Below, one piece after another: positions 27,342 to 36,004 of a stretch of 64,000 nucleotides of DNA (position 1 is the first letter of the stretch; each line of letters starts with the position of its first letter). The notes under the pieces were generated by a model, which saw nothing but the letters and a program-made list of their open reading frames with translations, was not told where the DNA came from and made no database searches. This DNA comes from CAZAQV01 sp964487255 (GTDB lineage Bacteria > Myxococcota_A > Polyangia > Polyangiales > CAZAQV01). The stretch lies in NCBI GenBank assembly GCA_964487255.1, contig CAZAQV010000002.1, positions 257,312 to 321,311 on the forward strand. The letters run 5' to 3'. A program made the translations under genes and the position numbers.

Positions 27342-28355
27342 ATGGTGACCAAGAAAGTCTCCCTCACTGGTGTAAAGCCCACGGGCGCCGTCCACCTCGG
27401 CAACTACCTGGGAGCCATTCGCCCTGCGATTCGTCTGGCCGACGCATACACAGCCCGTTACTTCATCGCCGACTACCACGCGCTCACCACCGAGCGGGAC
27501 CCGATCGCACTCGAGCAGCAGATTTACCACGTCGCCGCGTGTTGGCTCGCAAGCGGGCTGGATCCGAGTCGCATGCTTATCTACCGTCAGTCGCAGGTTC
27601 CGGAAGTGTTCGAGCTGGCGTGGATCTTCTCCTGCTTGACGGCTGCCGGACAACTCGAGCGCGGCCACGCATACAAAGACGCGGTCGCCAAAGGCGGTGC
27701 GCCGAACGCGGGCCTGCTTTTCTATCCGATGCTCATGGCCGCGGACATCGTGCTCTATGACGCCGACGTCGTGCCCGTCGGCAAAGACCAGAAGCAGCAC
27801 CTCGAACTGACGCGCGACGTGGCCGTTCGCCTCAACCACGTCTATGGTGAAGGAACCGTCGTCGTTCCCGAGGCGAAGCTTGCCGAGGTTGCCGTGATCC
27901 CAGGCACCGATGGCGAGAAGATGAGCAAGAGTCGAGGCAATGGCATCGACTTGTTCGCGCCACAGAAGCAGCTGCGCAAGGCGATCATGAAGATCCAAAC
28001 GGACTCCACGCCCGAAGGCGCCCCAAAGGTGGCCGAAGGCTCCACGGTCTTCGAAATTTTCCGCGCGGTCGCTTCGGAGTCAGACACCCTCGCGTTCAAG
28101 CAAAGACTTGAGGCCGGGGGTTGGGGCTGGGGACACGCCAAACAAGCGCTTTTCGAAGTCATCGAAGCCGAAATCGGCCCCAAGCGAAAGCGCTACGACG
28201 AACTGATGGCCGACACGCGCGAAATCGATCGGCTGCTCGATGATGGCGCACGCCAAGCACGGGTCATTGCACAGCGCACGATGCGTCGCGTACGCAGTGC
28301 GATTGGAATCACGGGCAACGAACGCAAGCGCGCCAAAACCGTCGCCCCCGTCTAA
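27342..28355 (+). CDS. trpS: Tryptophan--tRNA ligase
   Basis: 337 residues from ATG 27342. Class Ic synthetase: HIGH-type motif GAVHLGNYLG near the N-terminus, then DYHALTT, LFYPMLMAADIVLY, VPVGKDQKQHLELTRD and KMSKS in GEKMSKSRGNGI. It charges tRNA-Trp in the cytosol. An upstream frame to 27303 adds 13 residues that do not resemble the family, so the shorter start is used. A family B repeat follows its stop. Confidence 0.97.
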   Translation: MVTKKVSLTGVKPTGAVHLGNYLGAIRPAIRLADAYTARYFIADYHALTTERDPIALEQQIYHVAACWLASGLDPSRMLIYRQSQVPEVFELAWIFSCLTAAGQLERGHAYKDAVAKGGAPNAGLLFYPMLMAADIVLYDADVVPVGKDQKQHLELTRDVAVRLNHVYGEGTVVVPEAKLAEVAVIPGTDGEKMSKSRGNGIDLFAPQKQLRKAIMKIQTDSTPEGAPKVAEGSTVFEIFRAVASESDTLAFKQRLEAGGWGWGHAKQALFEVIEAEIGPKRKRYDELMADTREIDRLLDDGARQARVIAQRTMRRVRSAIGITGNERKRAKTVAPV

Positions 28356-28400
28356 GCACCCGAGCGAATACGACTTCGAACGAAGGCGTGAGTCACCCGC

Positions 28401-28500
28401 GAGACAAGGCGGAGTCGAGCACCCCGCGTAAGCGCACTTAAAAGTGCGTGCGCAGGGCGCGGAGACGACAACGCAGTATCGCGGGATGAATCGCGACTTC
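28401..28500 (-). repeat. Dispersed element family B, copy B1
   Basis: The element fills the gap between the convergent trpS and rpmA stops, ending 1 nt before the rpmA stop codon. Arms shared with B3: GAGACAAGGCGGAG, CCCGCGTAAGC, GTGCGCAGG and CGACAACGC. The central hairpin (CGCACTT 28433-28439 with AAGTGCG 28442-28448) is perfect and unlike those of B2 and B3. Confidence 0.85.
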
Positions 28501-28501
28501 G

Positions 28502-28774
28502 TTAATTAAGGCGAGGGTCGCCTTTGGGGTAGACCGAGACCTGCTTTTTGTCCCGACCCTTGCGCTCAAACTTTACGACACCGTCGATTTGCGAAAACAG
28601 TGTGTAATCGGAACCGGTGCCGACGTTACGACCAGCGTGAAATGTGGAACCCACTTGGCGGACGATGATCGAACCGGCGTTGATGTCCTCGCCTCCAAAG
28701 ACTTTGACGCCGCGGTACTGCGGCTTCGAATCACGACCGTTACGGGTTGAACCCTGACCTTTCTTATGTGCCAT
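28502..28774 (-). CDS. rpmA: 50S ribosomal protein L27
   Basis: 90 residues, normal length. Starts MAHKKGQGSTRNGRDS with the conserved GxGS(T/S)xNGRDS segment and continues YRGVKVFGGEDINAGSI and the typical VRQVGSTFHAGRNVG. L27 reaches the peptidyl-transferase centre. No N-terminal processing sequence of the Firmicutes type is present. A good ribosome site (AGGAGAA) precedes it, 30 nt after rplU. Confidence 0.98.
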   Translation of the reverse strand: MAHKKGQGSTRNGRDSKPQYRGVKVFGGEDINAGSIIVRQVGSTFHAGRNVGTGSDYTLFSQIDGVVKFERKGRDKKQVSVYPKGDPRLN

Positions 28775-28804
28775 TTCGCTATTCTCCTTCGAGGTGCTTC
28801 AAAC

Positions 28805-29113
28805 CTAGGCCGTGATGCCTGTGATCTTGAGTTCGGTGTACGGTTGACGGTGACCGCGCTTGCGACGGTAATTCTTGCGACGCTTCATCTTGAAAACAAT
28901 GATGCGCTTGCTGCGGTCTTGTGCGGTGATTTGTGCGGAGACCTTCGCACCCGACACGAGCGGGGTCCCGATGGATACTTTCTCACCACCCACCATGAGG
29001 ACGTCTGCAATCTCGATGGAGGACCCGACATCACCGTCGACCTTCTCGACGCGAAGCGTGTCGCCTTCGCTCACTCTGTACTGTTTGCCACCTGTTCGAA
29101 TAATCGCGTACAT
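28805..29113 (-). CDS. rplU: 50S ribosomal protein L21
   Basis: 102 residues, normal length. Starts MYAIIRTGGKQYRVSEGDTL, and the C-terminus has KMKRRKNYRRKRGHRQ, the rRNA-binding signature of L21. It forms the usual rplU-rpmA operon; obg does not follow here because rpmA is succeeded by a repeat and the convergent trpS. A possible -10 (TATAAC on the minus strand near 29150) would give a leader of roughly 35 nt. Confidence 0.98.
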   Translation of the reverse strand: MYAIIRTGGKQYRVSEGDTLRVEKVDGDVGSSIEIADVLMVGGEKVSIGTPLVSGAKVSAQITAQDRSKRIIVFKMKRRKNYRRKRGHRQPYTELKITGITA

Positions 29114-29346
29114 CTTGTTCTCTCAATGTTGGGCGGCCACCACCTTGAGGTTATAGGCCGCGAGGGTCGGGCAGTGTACCCACAAGCGACCAACCTGCAA
29201 GTACCCAGAAGCACAGTTTTTCCTAAGCACCGACCACGACCGAGCTCATCTGCGCCCCAAACGACGATCTACGAGTGATCTCATGAGGATACCGCATGGA
29301 GATCCGCACGCGACCGAGGCGCGGATGCGGGCTATGCTCCCGTCCC
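29114..29346. other. 233-nt divergent upstream region of rplU and the 29347 gene
   Basis: No gene is seen. It must hold the rplU promoter (a TATAAC on the minus strand near 29150 is a candidate) and the TATGCT box of the rightward gene. A GGTGGTGGCCGCC segment just upstream of rplU may fold. No known L21 leader motif was recognised. Confidence 0.5.
29333..29338 (+). promoter_or_regulatory. -10 box (TATGCT) 8 nt before ATG 29347
   Basis: TATGCT followed by 8 nt and the ATG, no Shine-Dalgarno. It fixes the start at 29347 rather than the longer frame from 29296. Confidence 0.5.
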
Positions 29347-29967
29347 ATGTCAGACAAAGACGGAGGACGTGACGAAAACGTCCGAAAAGGCCGGGTCGGA
29401 AGACGCATCGATCCTGCATTTGATCGCCTGGTGCGAGGCGAAAAACCGGAGCGAAAGCGAGGTCGTCACCTCGACGACCCACGCCAACACGGGCTGGTGC
29501 GCGGGGTCGCGAATCGCGAGGTGCGTGCCGTCGCCGAGTTTCACAGCGAGCGGCTTGGCGAGCTGCTGCGCGAGGACACGCCAGAGCTTCGCGAACGACT
29601 GGCGCTCTTGTTGGGAATGGAGATCTGGCGAGGACTGAGCTTCATCTCGAAGAAGGCCTTTCTCGAAGACGGTCTCGAACTTGAACGCTCACACTGGGCT
29701 CACGAGATCAAACCTCGTCGCGACCTGGCAGAGGCCACCATCGCCCTTTGGTACCGCCTCGAAGCCGCTCGGATTCGCAAAGGAGCGCCGGGCTGGATCG
29801 GGGTCGAGAGCGAGGGGAAAAAGAACTTTGTTGAGCTTCGCCTACCCGCCGAAGAGGCGCACCATATCATCGCTGAAATGGGCCGCTCCGTGACCCCTTT
29901 GGTTCGCGACGACCAAGCTGCGAGCAAGCCCGCCCACGGGCACAAAAAAAGCCGAGACCCAAAGTAG
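29347..29967 (+). CDS. Conserved-looking hypothetical charged protein
   Basis: 206 residues, family not recognised. The first 60 residues are strongly basic (RKGRVGRRIDPAFDRLVRGEKPERKRGRHL). The middle is helical (LGELLREDTPELRERLALLLGMEIW). The C-terminal part has FVELRLPAEEAHHIIAEMG. No signal, no membrane helix, no catalytic motif. The basic N-terminus suggests nucleic-acid binding, but this is inference. The stop lies inside the shared terminator with the convergent kinase. Confidence 0.7.
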   Translation: MSDKDGGRDENVRKGRVGRRIDPAFDRLVRGEKPERKRGRHLDDPRQHGLVRGVANREVRAVAEFHSERLGELLREDTPELRERLALLLGMEIWRGLSFISKKAFLEDGLELERSHWAHEIKPRRDLAEATIALWYRLEAARIRKGAPGWIGVESEGKKNFVELRLPAEEAHHIIAEMGRSVTPLVRDDQAASKPAHGHKKSRDPK

Positions 29968-29979
29968 GCCCCGGCTTTT
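29947..29979. terminator. Bidirectional terminator
   Basis: AAAAGCCG pairs with CGGCTTTT, continued inward by an imperfect extension; A-rich on the left and T-rich on the right, so it works in both directions. It includes the stop codon of the 29347 gene and lies 17 nt after the end of the kinase-TPR gene. Confidence 0.85.
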
Positions 29980-29995
29980 GGTGGCTCGGCGAGCG

Positions 29996-32632
29996 CTAGT
30001 TCAGCTTCTGGAGCGCACTCTGAGCACTCTTGAGGTTCGGGTTGATGCTGAGCGCCTTTTGGTAAGCACGCTTGGCATTGTTCCGGTCACCGGCACGCAA
30101 GTATGAGTGCCCAAGCGCAACAAAATACCGCGAGTTCTGCGGCGCAAGGTTGACCGCTTTGATGTACGCAAGCGCTGCACCCCGCGCATCGCCCTGCGCC
30201 AAACGGGAGGCCCCGAGACCGGCAAACGAGCCGGCATGACGTGGGTTCATCGTGGTCGCGCGCTGGTAAAGCGCCGCGGCTTCCTGATAACGGCGTGCAA
30301 CGAACGCGGCCTTCGCCTCGTCTCGAATCTGGTCGAAGGGCGAAGCTTGGGGCTTTGTCTCAACCTTGGGAAGCGCGTGATTCTGTGCCTGCGCTTGACG
30401 CGAGCTCGCCGCATTCGCCACATCTTGTAGCGTCGCGGGGCGCTCTTTGCTCTGAGCTTCGCGCTTCTCCACTCGTTCTGTGATCCGTTCGCGACGTGCG
30501 CGGCGCGACGTGCGCCTTTCGGGGACAGAAGACTCCTCTGCCTCCGCGCTTCGCTTCCCTTCCATCGGAAGAATCTTTACATCTTCGCCACGTTTGACCG
30601 CCCTCTTCGTGGGCGGTTTCGCCACGACGGGCTGTGCCGAAGCGACCGGCGCCACCTTTGCGGCGGCGGGAGTCTGGGACTTCGGTGCCGCTTCGGCCGA
30701 AGCAACCGTCGCCGCTTGGCTGCTCGACTGCGAGCCGCTGAGGTACAAAGCGACCGCACCGAGCACAACCGTGCCCACGAAGGCCCCCATCAGAGCCGCG
30801 ATCCAGACGGCTCGATTCGATTTCGGCTCCGGCTTGGCCGCACTCGTGATAACCGGCATCGCTACGGGACGCGGCGTTCGGACAACCGGTTCAGGCGCCT
30901 TGAGGGCGGCGGGAGGCCGCGCTTCGACAACCGGTGCGCCCCCATCTGCCGGCAAGTCGAGCGCTGCCGATGCGGCAACAGCCTCTGGCAGGTCGAGCTC
31001 AGGTTCGGCAGGGATCTCGGGCGGCTCGTTGAAGGACTCGAACATGCCGCTGGCAGGCTGCTCTTCGGCAGGGACTTCATCGAGCTCTTCGTCAACATCG
31101 TCGAATGCGATTTCGTCGATGCCATCAAAAATAGCCGCAGGCGCTTTTGAGGCTAAGACAATGTCGTCATCTTCTACGGGCTCGATTTCGTCGAAGGCGA
31201 GCACAGCAGTTCCTGCAGGGTCTCGCGGGATGTCGACAAGCGTACCCTCGCTGTCCCGCTCGGCCTCATATTTCGCCTTGATCGCATCGGTATCTTCGAG
31301 GTCCTCATAGTCGAGCTCTTCGAGTGGAATATTGATGTTGAGCAGACCGCTCGGTGCGATCGAGGAATAGCCCGGCGCATTGACCGCCGGCAACGCACTG
31401 GCCGGCTTGAGCGATTGGTAGCCGGGAGCATTGACGGGCGGTGGGCCACTCACCGAGGCCGTGGTCAACCCTTCCTTGACGGGCATATCGCTCTTACGGC
31501 TTGCGCCGCTGAGCGCCGCAGCCGAAGGCACGGGCGGTGGCTTGCTGACCGAATGGGCCTCAAGCGCGGGCGGCGGAAGCGTCTCGGAGGGAGGTGGTGG
31601 TGGACGCTTTCCCCTGCTCGGATGGGCCGGCAGGCCAAGCAAAGTCGCGCGGCGAAGCTCTTCGCTGTCACTGACACCCAAATCGATCTTACGTTGCATT
31701 TTTTCTCCCTCCCCCTCGGTCATCGAGGGTGACTTTCGAACACCATCGTCGGTAAACGGCGACAATGTACGAAAAACTTGTTCGGCCGAGTGCGGCCTCT
31801 TGCGCGGACTGCGCTCCAGCAGCGAAGCGAGCAGACGACTGACTGCTTGCGGCAAACCACGCGGCATCTCAGGGCGTGGCGCACTGACATGCTGCTGCAG
31901 GATACTTTCCGCATCATCGCCCTTGAAGAGCTTTTCGCCAGTCAGCATCTCGTAGAAAACACAGCCGAGCGCGTAAAGGTCACTGCGAAAGCTTACCAAG
32001 CGCCCGGCGATCTGCTCTGGCGAGACATAGCCGACCGTGCCGAAGATCGGATACGGCGTGTGAGTCGGAATGCGTACGGACACCCCGGCATCGATCAGCG
32101 CAACCCGTGGGCCGTTTCTGCCTCTCCCGCGGAAGAGGACATGCTCCGGCTTGAGGTCGCGATGAAGAAAACCTTCGCCATGCAGTTCGGCCAAGCCAAG
32201 CGCGATCTGCGCGGCGATGGCGATGGCGTCTCCCATCGGGAGTGGACCGTCGTGAATCACCACATCGAGTGGGATGCCCGGAATGTTGTTCCGGTACTGC
32301 CAGATGACGCCCTCATGCTGTCCGCAGCGCAAGGGAGCAACCACCACGTCGCTCTCTGTGACCAACTTCTGTTGGCGAGACCACTCACGCAAAATGCGGT
32401 GTCGTTCTGCAATACCGAAGGCTTCGGAATCGAGAATCTTGAGCAGTCCCTGCTGCTTGCTCTGGAGGTCTTCAGCCTCGATGAGCTCACTATGAGGCCC
32501 ATCCGCCAACTTCGGACCAAGCGAGAAAAGTTCGCTTAGACCGGATGGAAGAGCCCGAAAATACTCCCTTTTAGTGGCCAACTGCTCCACAGACCCCGGA
32601 ACCGTACGAGAAATGCACTCTGTGTCAAACAT
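29996..32632 (-). CDS. Atypical Ser/Thr kinase-like protein with TM helix and TPRs
   Basis: 878 residues. Kinase-like domain at about 35-300: no glycine-rich GxGxxG loop is visible, a candidate lysine is in GLLKIL, the catalytic loop is HRDLKPEHVLF, but the metal motif DFG is DAG (LIDAGVSVR). GYVSPEQIAG and SDLYALGCVFYEML follow. A long Pro/Glu/Ala linker (about 300-600), one transmembrane helix (VWIAALMGAFVGTVVLGAVA) and two to three TPRs at the C-terminus (GSFAGLGASRLAQGDARGAALAY) complete it. The DAG still has the metal Asp, so activity is possible; the missing Gly loop leaves it doubtful. Role: signalling at the membrane with an outside TPR. Confidence 0.88.
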   Translation of the reverse strand: MFDTECISRTVPGSVEQLATKREYFRALPSGLSELFSLGPKLADGPHSELIEAEDLQSKQQGLLKILDSEAFGIAERHRILREWSRQQKLVTESDVVVAPLRCGQHEGVIWQYRNNIPGIPLDVVIHDGPLPMGDAIAIAAQIALGLAELHGEGFLHRDLKPEHVLFRGRGRNGPRVALIDAGVSVRIPTHTPYPIFGTVGYVSPEQIAGRLVSFRSDLYALGCVFYEMLTGEKLFKGDDAESILQQHVSAPRPEMPRGLPQAVSRLLASLLERSPRKRPHSAEQVFRTLSPFTDDGVRKSPSMTEGEGEKMQRKIDLGVSDSEELRRATLLGLPAHPSRGKRPPPPPSETLPPPALEAHSVSKPPPVPSAAALSGASRKSDMPVKEGLTTASVSGPPPVNAPGYQSLKPASALPAVNAPGYSSIAPSGLLNINIPLEELDYEDLEDTDAIKAKYEAERDSEGTLVDIPRDPAGTAVLAFDEIEPVEDDDIVLASKAPAAIFDGIDEIAFDDVDEELDEVPAEEQPASGMFESFNEPPEIPAEPELDLPEAVAASAALDLPADGGAPVVEARPPAALKAPEPVVRTPRPVAMPVITSAAKPEPKSNRAVWIAALMGAFVGTVVLGAVALYLSGSQSSSQAATVASAEAAPKSQTPAAAKVAPVASAQPVVAKPPTKRAVKRGEDVKILPMEGKRSAEAEESSVPERRTSRRARRERITERVEKREAQSKERPATLQDVANAASSRQAQAQNHALPKVETKPQASPFDQIRDEAKAAFVARRYQEAAALYQRATTMNPRHAGSFAGLGASRLAQGDARGAALAYIKAVNLAPQNSRYFVALGHSYLRAGDRNNAKRAYQKALSINPNLKSAQSALQKLN

Positions 32633-32658
32633 CGTGCTTCATGTAGGTGTGCGTAAGC

Positions 32659-34026
32659 TCACTGCTTCGCCCTCAGAGCGCTCCACGCTTGCTGGAGCAG
32701 AATCCTGCTGGGTGGGAGCTCAAAGGCAAAGATCGCCCAGAGCAAGGGGTGGATCCAGCCGAGGGATGGGGTCGCCTCGCGGGCAAGTTGCCACGCGTCA
32801 TGTCCCGAATAACCGGCCAATAGCAGCGGGGCGGCGATGAGGGCACCCGATCGCGAGAGCAGACAGGACACTGGCAGGACCCACATCCAGTACCAGGGAT
32901 GAAGCTGGGGACTGAGTAGAAGCGAGAGCCAAAGCACACACACAAGCGCTCGTCCCGGCCCTGTGCGGCGTCCTATCCACAGCGCAAACAGGACCACGAT
33001 GCAAAGCACCACCGCTCTCGCGACAACGCGAGCAAGATCGCCACGCTGGATCGCGCCGCGGTAGAGCCCCTCAAACGTTGCGGTCGGATCGAACAGCTCG
33101 GGAACGCCTCGGGGCTTCGCGAAGCGGACATGCCGCCGCACACCAGCCTCCGCGAGCGCGACTTCCACTGCACGTTCCACCCATACATATGCCCCCTCGT
33201 TGCCTTGCCAGCGGTGCGCGAAATGGGTCGTTCCTGCAACTTGCTCGCCAGCCAGAAAAAAGCTGGGTCCGACGAACGCTGTAGCAACAGCTGACGCGAC
33301 GATGACGTGCTTGGTGCGCCTACGCGCGAACGTCAGAAGAGCCGCAAATCCAACCAACTTTAGGCTCGCTGCACATGCCGCAAAGACAACGCCGCGCCAG
33401 CGCGTTCCTTGCAAACCGAGCACACTTAGCAACAAGAGCAGTCCCAAAAAACCGTCATGATGTCCGCTCAACGGCCCTTCGACGATCAAAAGGGGGTTCA
33501 GACCGAACAGCCACGCCGCTCGCGCCGAAGCATACCCGTGGAGAAACCACACCGTTGCAAGATGCACGAGGAGAGCGAAGAACTTGAATGCGAAGACCGT
33601 ATTGAACAAGGCGAGCGCTGCGAACAGAGCCTGAAGCAACACAGGGTAAATCGTCGGGATCGACTTGTGGTTGATGTGCGTCCACGCTTCGTTGCGCAAC
33701 TGCGCAAGCGAAGGGTCGAGCGGCGATGTCGAAAATGGGTTCGCGCCCGCAAGCACCACTCGCCCCTCGAAAAGGTGACGGTAGACGTCGTCAGAAAGCA
33801 ACGCACCGCTTGCAACAAAAGGCAGGGACGCAAGCGAGACGACGACGAGTACTGTTCGTCGCGTGTTTTCGCCACGCCAGCAGCTCATCATCGCAGCGTA
33901 GGGCACAAAGGAAAATGCCAAGCAAGTGAGCATCGGCCAGCGCAGCGCAAAGCAATGGCCCATCGCCACTGCCACCCAGAGCGAACCAACCGTGGCTGCA
34001 ACGGCAGCGCGGGCCGCAACCGTCAC
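32659..34026 (-). CDS. Polytopic GT87-like mannosyltransferase
   Basis: 455 residues from GTG 34026. Around ten membrane helices. The first loop carries the acidic pair in LLSDDVYRHLFEGRVVLAGANPFS, typical of GT87/mptA-like polyprenyl-phosphate-dependent transferases, and later GLNPLLIVEGPLSGHHDGFLG and SPQLHPWYWMWVLP. It probably adds a hexose from a lipid carrier on the outer face of the inner membrane. It starts 8 nt after the MopE-type lipoprotein stop, so the two are an operon. Confidence 0.82.
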   Translation of the reverse strand: MTVAARAAVAATVGSLWVAVAMGHCFALRWPMLTCLAFSFVPYAAMMSCWRGENTRRTVLVVVSLASLPFVASGALLSDDVYRHLFEGRVVLAGANPFSTSPLDPSLAQLRNEAWTHINHKSIPTIYPVLLQALFAALALFNTVFAFKFFALLVHLATVWFLHGYASARAAWLFGLNPLLIVEGPLSGHHDGFLGLLLLLSVLGLQGTRWRGVVFAACAASLKLVGFAALLTFARRRTKHVIVASAVATAFVGPSFFLAGEQVAGTTHFAHRWQGNEGAYVWVERAVEVALAEAGVRRHVRFAKPRGVPELFDPTATFEGLYRGAIQRGDLARVVARAVVLCIVVLFALWIGRRTGPGRALVCVLWLSLLLSPQLHPWYWMWVLPVSCLLSRSGALIAAPLLLAGYSGHDAWQLAREATPSLGWIHPLLWAIFAFELPPSRILLQQAWSALRAKQ

Positions 34027-34034
34027 GTTAACCG

Positions 34035-34664
34035 TTAGCGAACCGAGAACGCGAAGGCGCGCTTCCGCTCGCCTGGAGAAATTTCACCATTGAAGACACC
34101 ATGCAACTTGCCACCCTCGACCATGGTCACGCTTGCTGTCGTGATGCCACTCGCCGCGCACTCACCCCAATACGCCATCTCGACGATGTACGTGCCAGGC
34201 TTCAGCGGCGCTTCAAAGTAAGCGCTTTCCACGCGCTGCATCTGTTGCTCCGTGCACGCCCCACGTCCGTCGTGCTGCAAGTGCCCGCCACTTGAGGTTT
34301 CGCGATGCTGTTGCGAAAGTGCTTCACCGTTCGGATCGATAACGTGCAGATCAAGGTCGGCATCGGAATTCCAAGTCAGCGCCACATGCAACGCGCCTTG
34401 CTCTAGCTTGCAGGACTCATCAATTTCGCCGTTGCAATTGTCGTCGGCACCATTGCACCGTTCTTCGGCATCCTTCGCGCAAGCGTTTTCGATCCGCGTA
34501 AAACCTTGCTCGACCTTGACCGAGTTGGGCACGACCGCGCTTGATGTGTCGCCTCCGCCTTGGGTGCCATCACCTTCCTCAGCTTCCGCACCGGCCGATT
34601 GCGCGCCGCCGCAAGCGACGACGAAGGCAAGACAAACGATCCACATGAGTCCGAACTTGTTCAT
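34035..34664 (-). CDS. Lipoprotein with MopE-type metal-binding motif
   Basis: 209 residues. Lipoprotein signal ending VVAC (Cys18). At about residues 65-85 a Cys-rich motif ERCNGADDNCNGEIDESC is the signature known as the putative metal-binding motif of the MopE family (several Asp/Asn plus Cys), common in Myxococcota. Next is a beta-domain with ALTWNSDADLDLHVIDPNGEA, like the YfaP/DUF2135 proteins. The C-terminal half has paired Cys. Probably a surface lipoprotein binding calcium or copper; the metal is inference. First gene of an operon with the GT87-like enzyme; divergent from PNP. Confidence 0.85.
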   Translation of the reverse strand: MNKFGLMWIVCLAFVVACGGAQSAGAEAEEGDGTQGGGDTSSAVVPNSVKVEQGFTRIENACAKDAEERCNGADDNCNGEIDESCKLEQGALHVALTWNSDADLDLHVIDPNGEALSQQHRETSSGGHLQHDGRGACTEQQMQRVESAYFEAPLKPGTYIVEMAYWGECAASGITTASVTMVEGGKLHGVFNGEISPGERKRAFAFSVR

Positions 34665-34674
34665 GGCTGTTCGT

Positions 34675-34703
34675 TAGCATTTTTGTCGCCGAGGGCATAC
34701 TCT
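34675..34703 (+). promoter_or_regulatory. Promoter TTAGCA - 17 - TACTCT before PNP
   Basis: -35 TTAGCA (34675-34680), 17-bp spacer, -10 TACTCT (34698-34703), then 9 nt to ATG 34713. Leaderless start likely. It lies between PNP and the divergent lipoprotein start. Confidence 0.55.
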
Positions 34704-34712
34704 AGCGGCCTC

Positions 34713-35570
34713 ATGCAGAACATGGACTTGGGACTGGACGTAGCCAGCACCGAAACCCGACTCGAAGAAGCGCTCAAGGCCGTACGAGGTAAGAGTGACG
34801 CCCGACCGGCGGTCGCGCTCGTCTTGGGGTCAGGTTTGGGCGCTTTTGCAGACACACTCGACGCGCACGAAGCCATCGACTACCGCGATATTCCAGGCAT
34901 CCCCGCGTCCAAGGTCGAGGGCCACAAAGGAAACCTCGTCTTCGGCAAGGTTGGCGCGACGCCCGTCGTCGCGATGCAGGGCCGAGCACACCTTTACGAG
35001 GGCCATCATGCGCACGAAATCGTCTTTGGGGTTCGCCTCATGGCGAAGCTTGGCGCCTGCAACCTTCTCATTACAAACGCAGCAGGTGGCATCAGCAGCG
35101 CGCTTGAAGTCGGTGACTTGATGCTCATTTCCGATCACCTCAATCTGACAGGAACCAACTCTCTGCTTGGGCCCAACCTGCCATCGCTCGGGCCGCGATT
35201 TCCCGACATGACCGAGGCCTACGACGCAAGACTGCGCGCGCTCGCGGACGAACAGGGGAAAAAACTCGGGTTCTCGCTCAAGAGCGGCGTCTACGCAGGC
35301 CTACTCGGCCCGACCTACGAGACGCCCGCGGAGATTAAGATGCTGCAAGTGCTCGGCGCACAAGCGGTCGGCATGAGCACCGTGTTGGAAGTCATCGCCG
35401 CGCGACACATGGGAGTACGCTGCCTCGGCATCTCCTGCATCACCAATCTGGCGGCAGGTCTTTCGGATCAGACGCTCGACCACAGCGAAGTGCAAGAAGT
35501 GGCGAACCGCGTGCATGATCGTTTCGTGAGCCTTCTGCGCGAGATCATTCCCGCGATGGCGACGGTATGA
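34713..35570 (+). CDS. punA: Purine-nucleoside phosphorylase (trimeric type)
   Basis: 285 residues from ATG 34713. It cleaves purine (deoxy)nucleosides with phosphate. Signatures: VLGSGLGAFA (phosphate), the segment VEGHKGNLVFG, MQGRAHLYEGH, ITNAAGGISSALEVGDL, SDHLNLTGTNSL, and GPTYETPAEI with MSTVLEV. The family is the trimeric PNP (PNPH), not hexameric DeoD. A longer frame from 34560 overlaps the divergent lipoprotein and is rejected. The stop overlaps cdd (ATGA), making a coupled nucleoside-salvage operon. Confidence 0.95.
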   Translation: MQNMDLGLDVASTETRLEEALKAVRGKSDARPAVALVLGSGLGAFADTLDAHEAIDYRDIPGIPASKVEGHKGNLVFGKVGATPVVAMQGRAHLYEGHHAHEIVFGVRLMAKLGACNLLITNAAGGISSALEVGDLMLISDHLNLTGTNSLLGPNLPSLGPRFPDMTEAYDARLRALADEQGKKLGFSLKSGVYAGLLGPTYETPAEIKMLQVLGAQAVGMSTVLEVIAARHMGVRCLGISCITNLAAGLSDQTLDHSEVQEVANRVHDRFVSLLREIIPAMATV

Positions 35571-36004
35571 GCAAGGCCGAACCGGACTGGGAGGCCCTGC
35601 GCAAAGCGGCATTCGAAGCAGCGGGACGCGCCTATGCGCCCTACTCGAGTTTTTCGGTAGGGGCGGCCCTTTTGGGCAGCGACGGGAAGGTCTTCCTCGG
35701 CTGCAACGTCGAGAACGCCAGCTACGGGCTGACACAATGTGCCGAACGATCTGCTGTGGGCGCCGCGTTCAGCCAAGGCACACGCGACTTCGTGGCCATC
35801 GCCATCGCAACCCCCACCCGCATGCCAACGCCCCCGTGCGGGATGTGTCGCCAAGTCCTCGCTGAGGTCGCACCTAACATCCCCGTGCGCTGTTTTACCC
35901 CGGCCGGCGATGTGCTCGAAACGACTGTGCGAGAGCTCTTGCCGCACCAGTTTGCTAGCGAACACCTGCGCGACTCGATCCCGCCCGCGACCACCGACGA
36001 ATGA
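35567..36004 (+). CDS. cdd: Cytidine deaminase
   Basis: 145 residues, homotetrameric size. Zinc and catalytic residues: CAERSAVGAA (C-A-E, with the catalytic Glu) and PCGMCRQVLAE (PCxxC). Substrate motif CNVENASYGLTQ. It converts cytidine and deoxycytidine to uridine forms. Both neighbours overlap it by 4 nt, so the order PNP-cdd-deaminase is translated in a coupled way. Confidence 0.97.
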   Translation: MSKAEPDWEALRKAAFEAAGRAYAPYSSFSVGAALLGSDGKVFLGCNVENASYGLTQCAERSAVGAAFSQGTRDFVAIAIATPTRMPTPPCGMCRQVLAEVAPNIPVRCFTPAGDVLETTVRELLPHQFASEHLRDSIPPATTDE

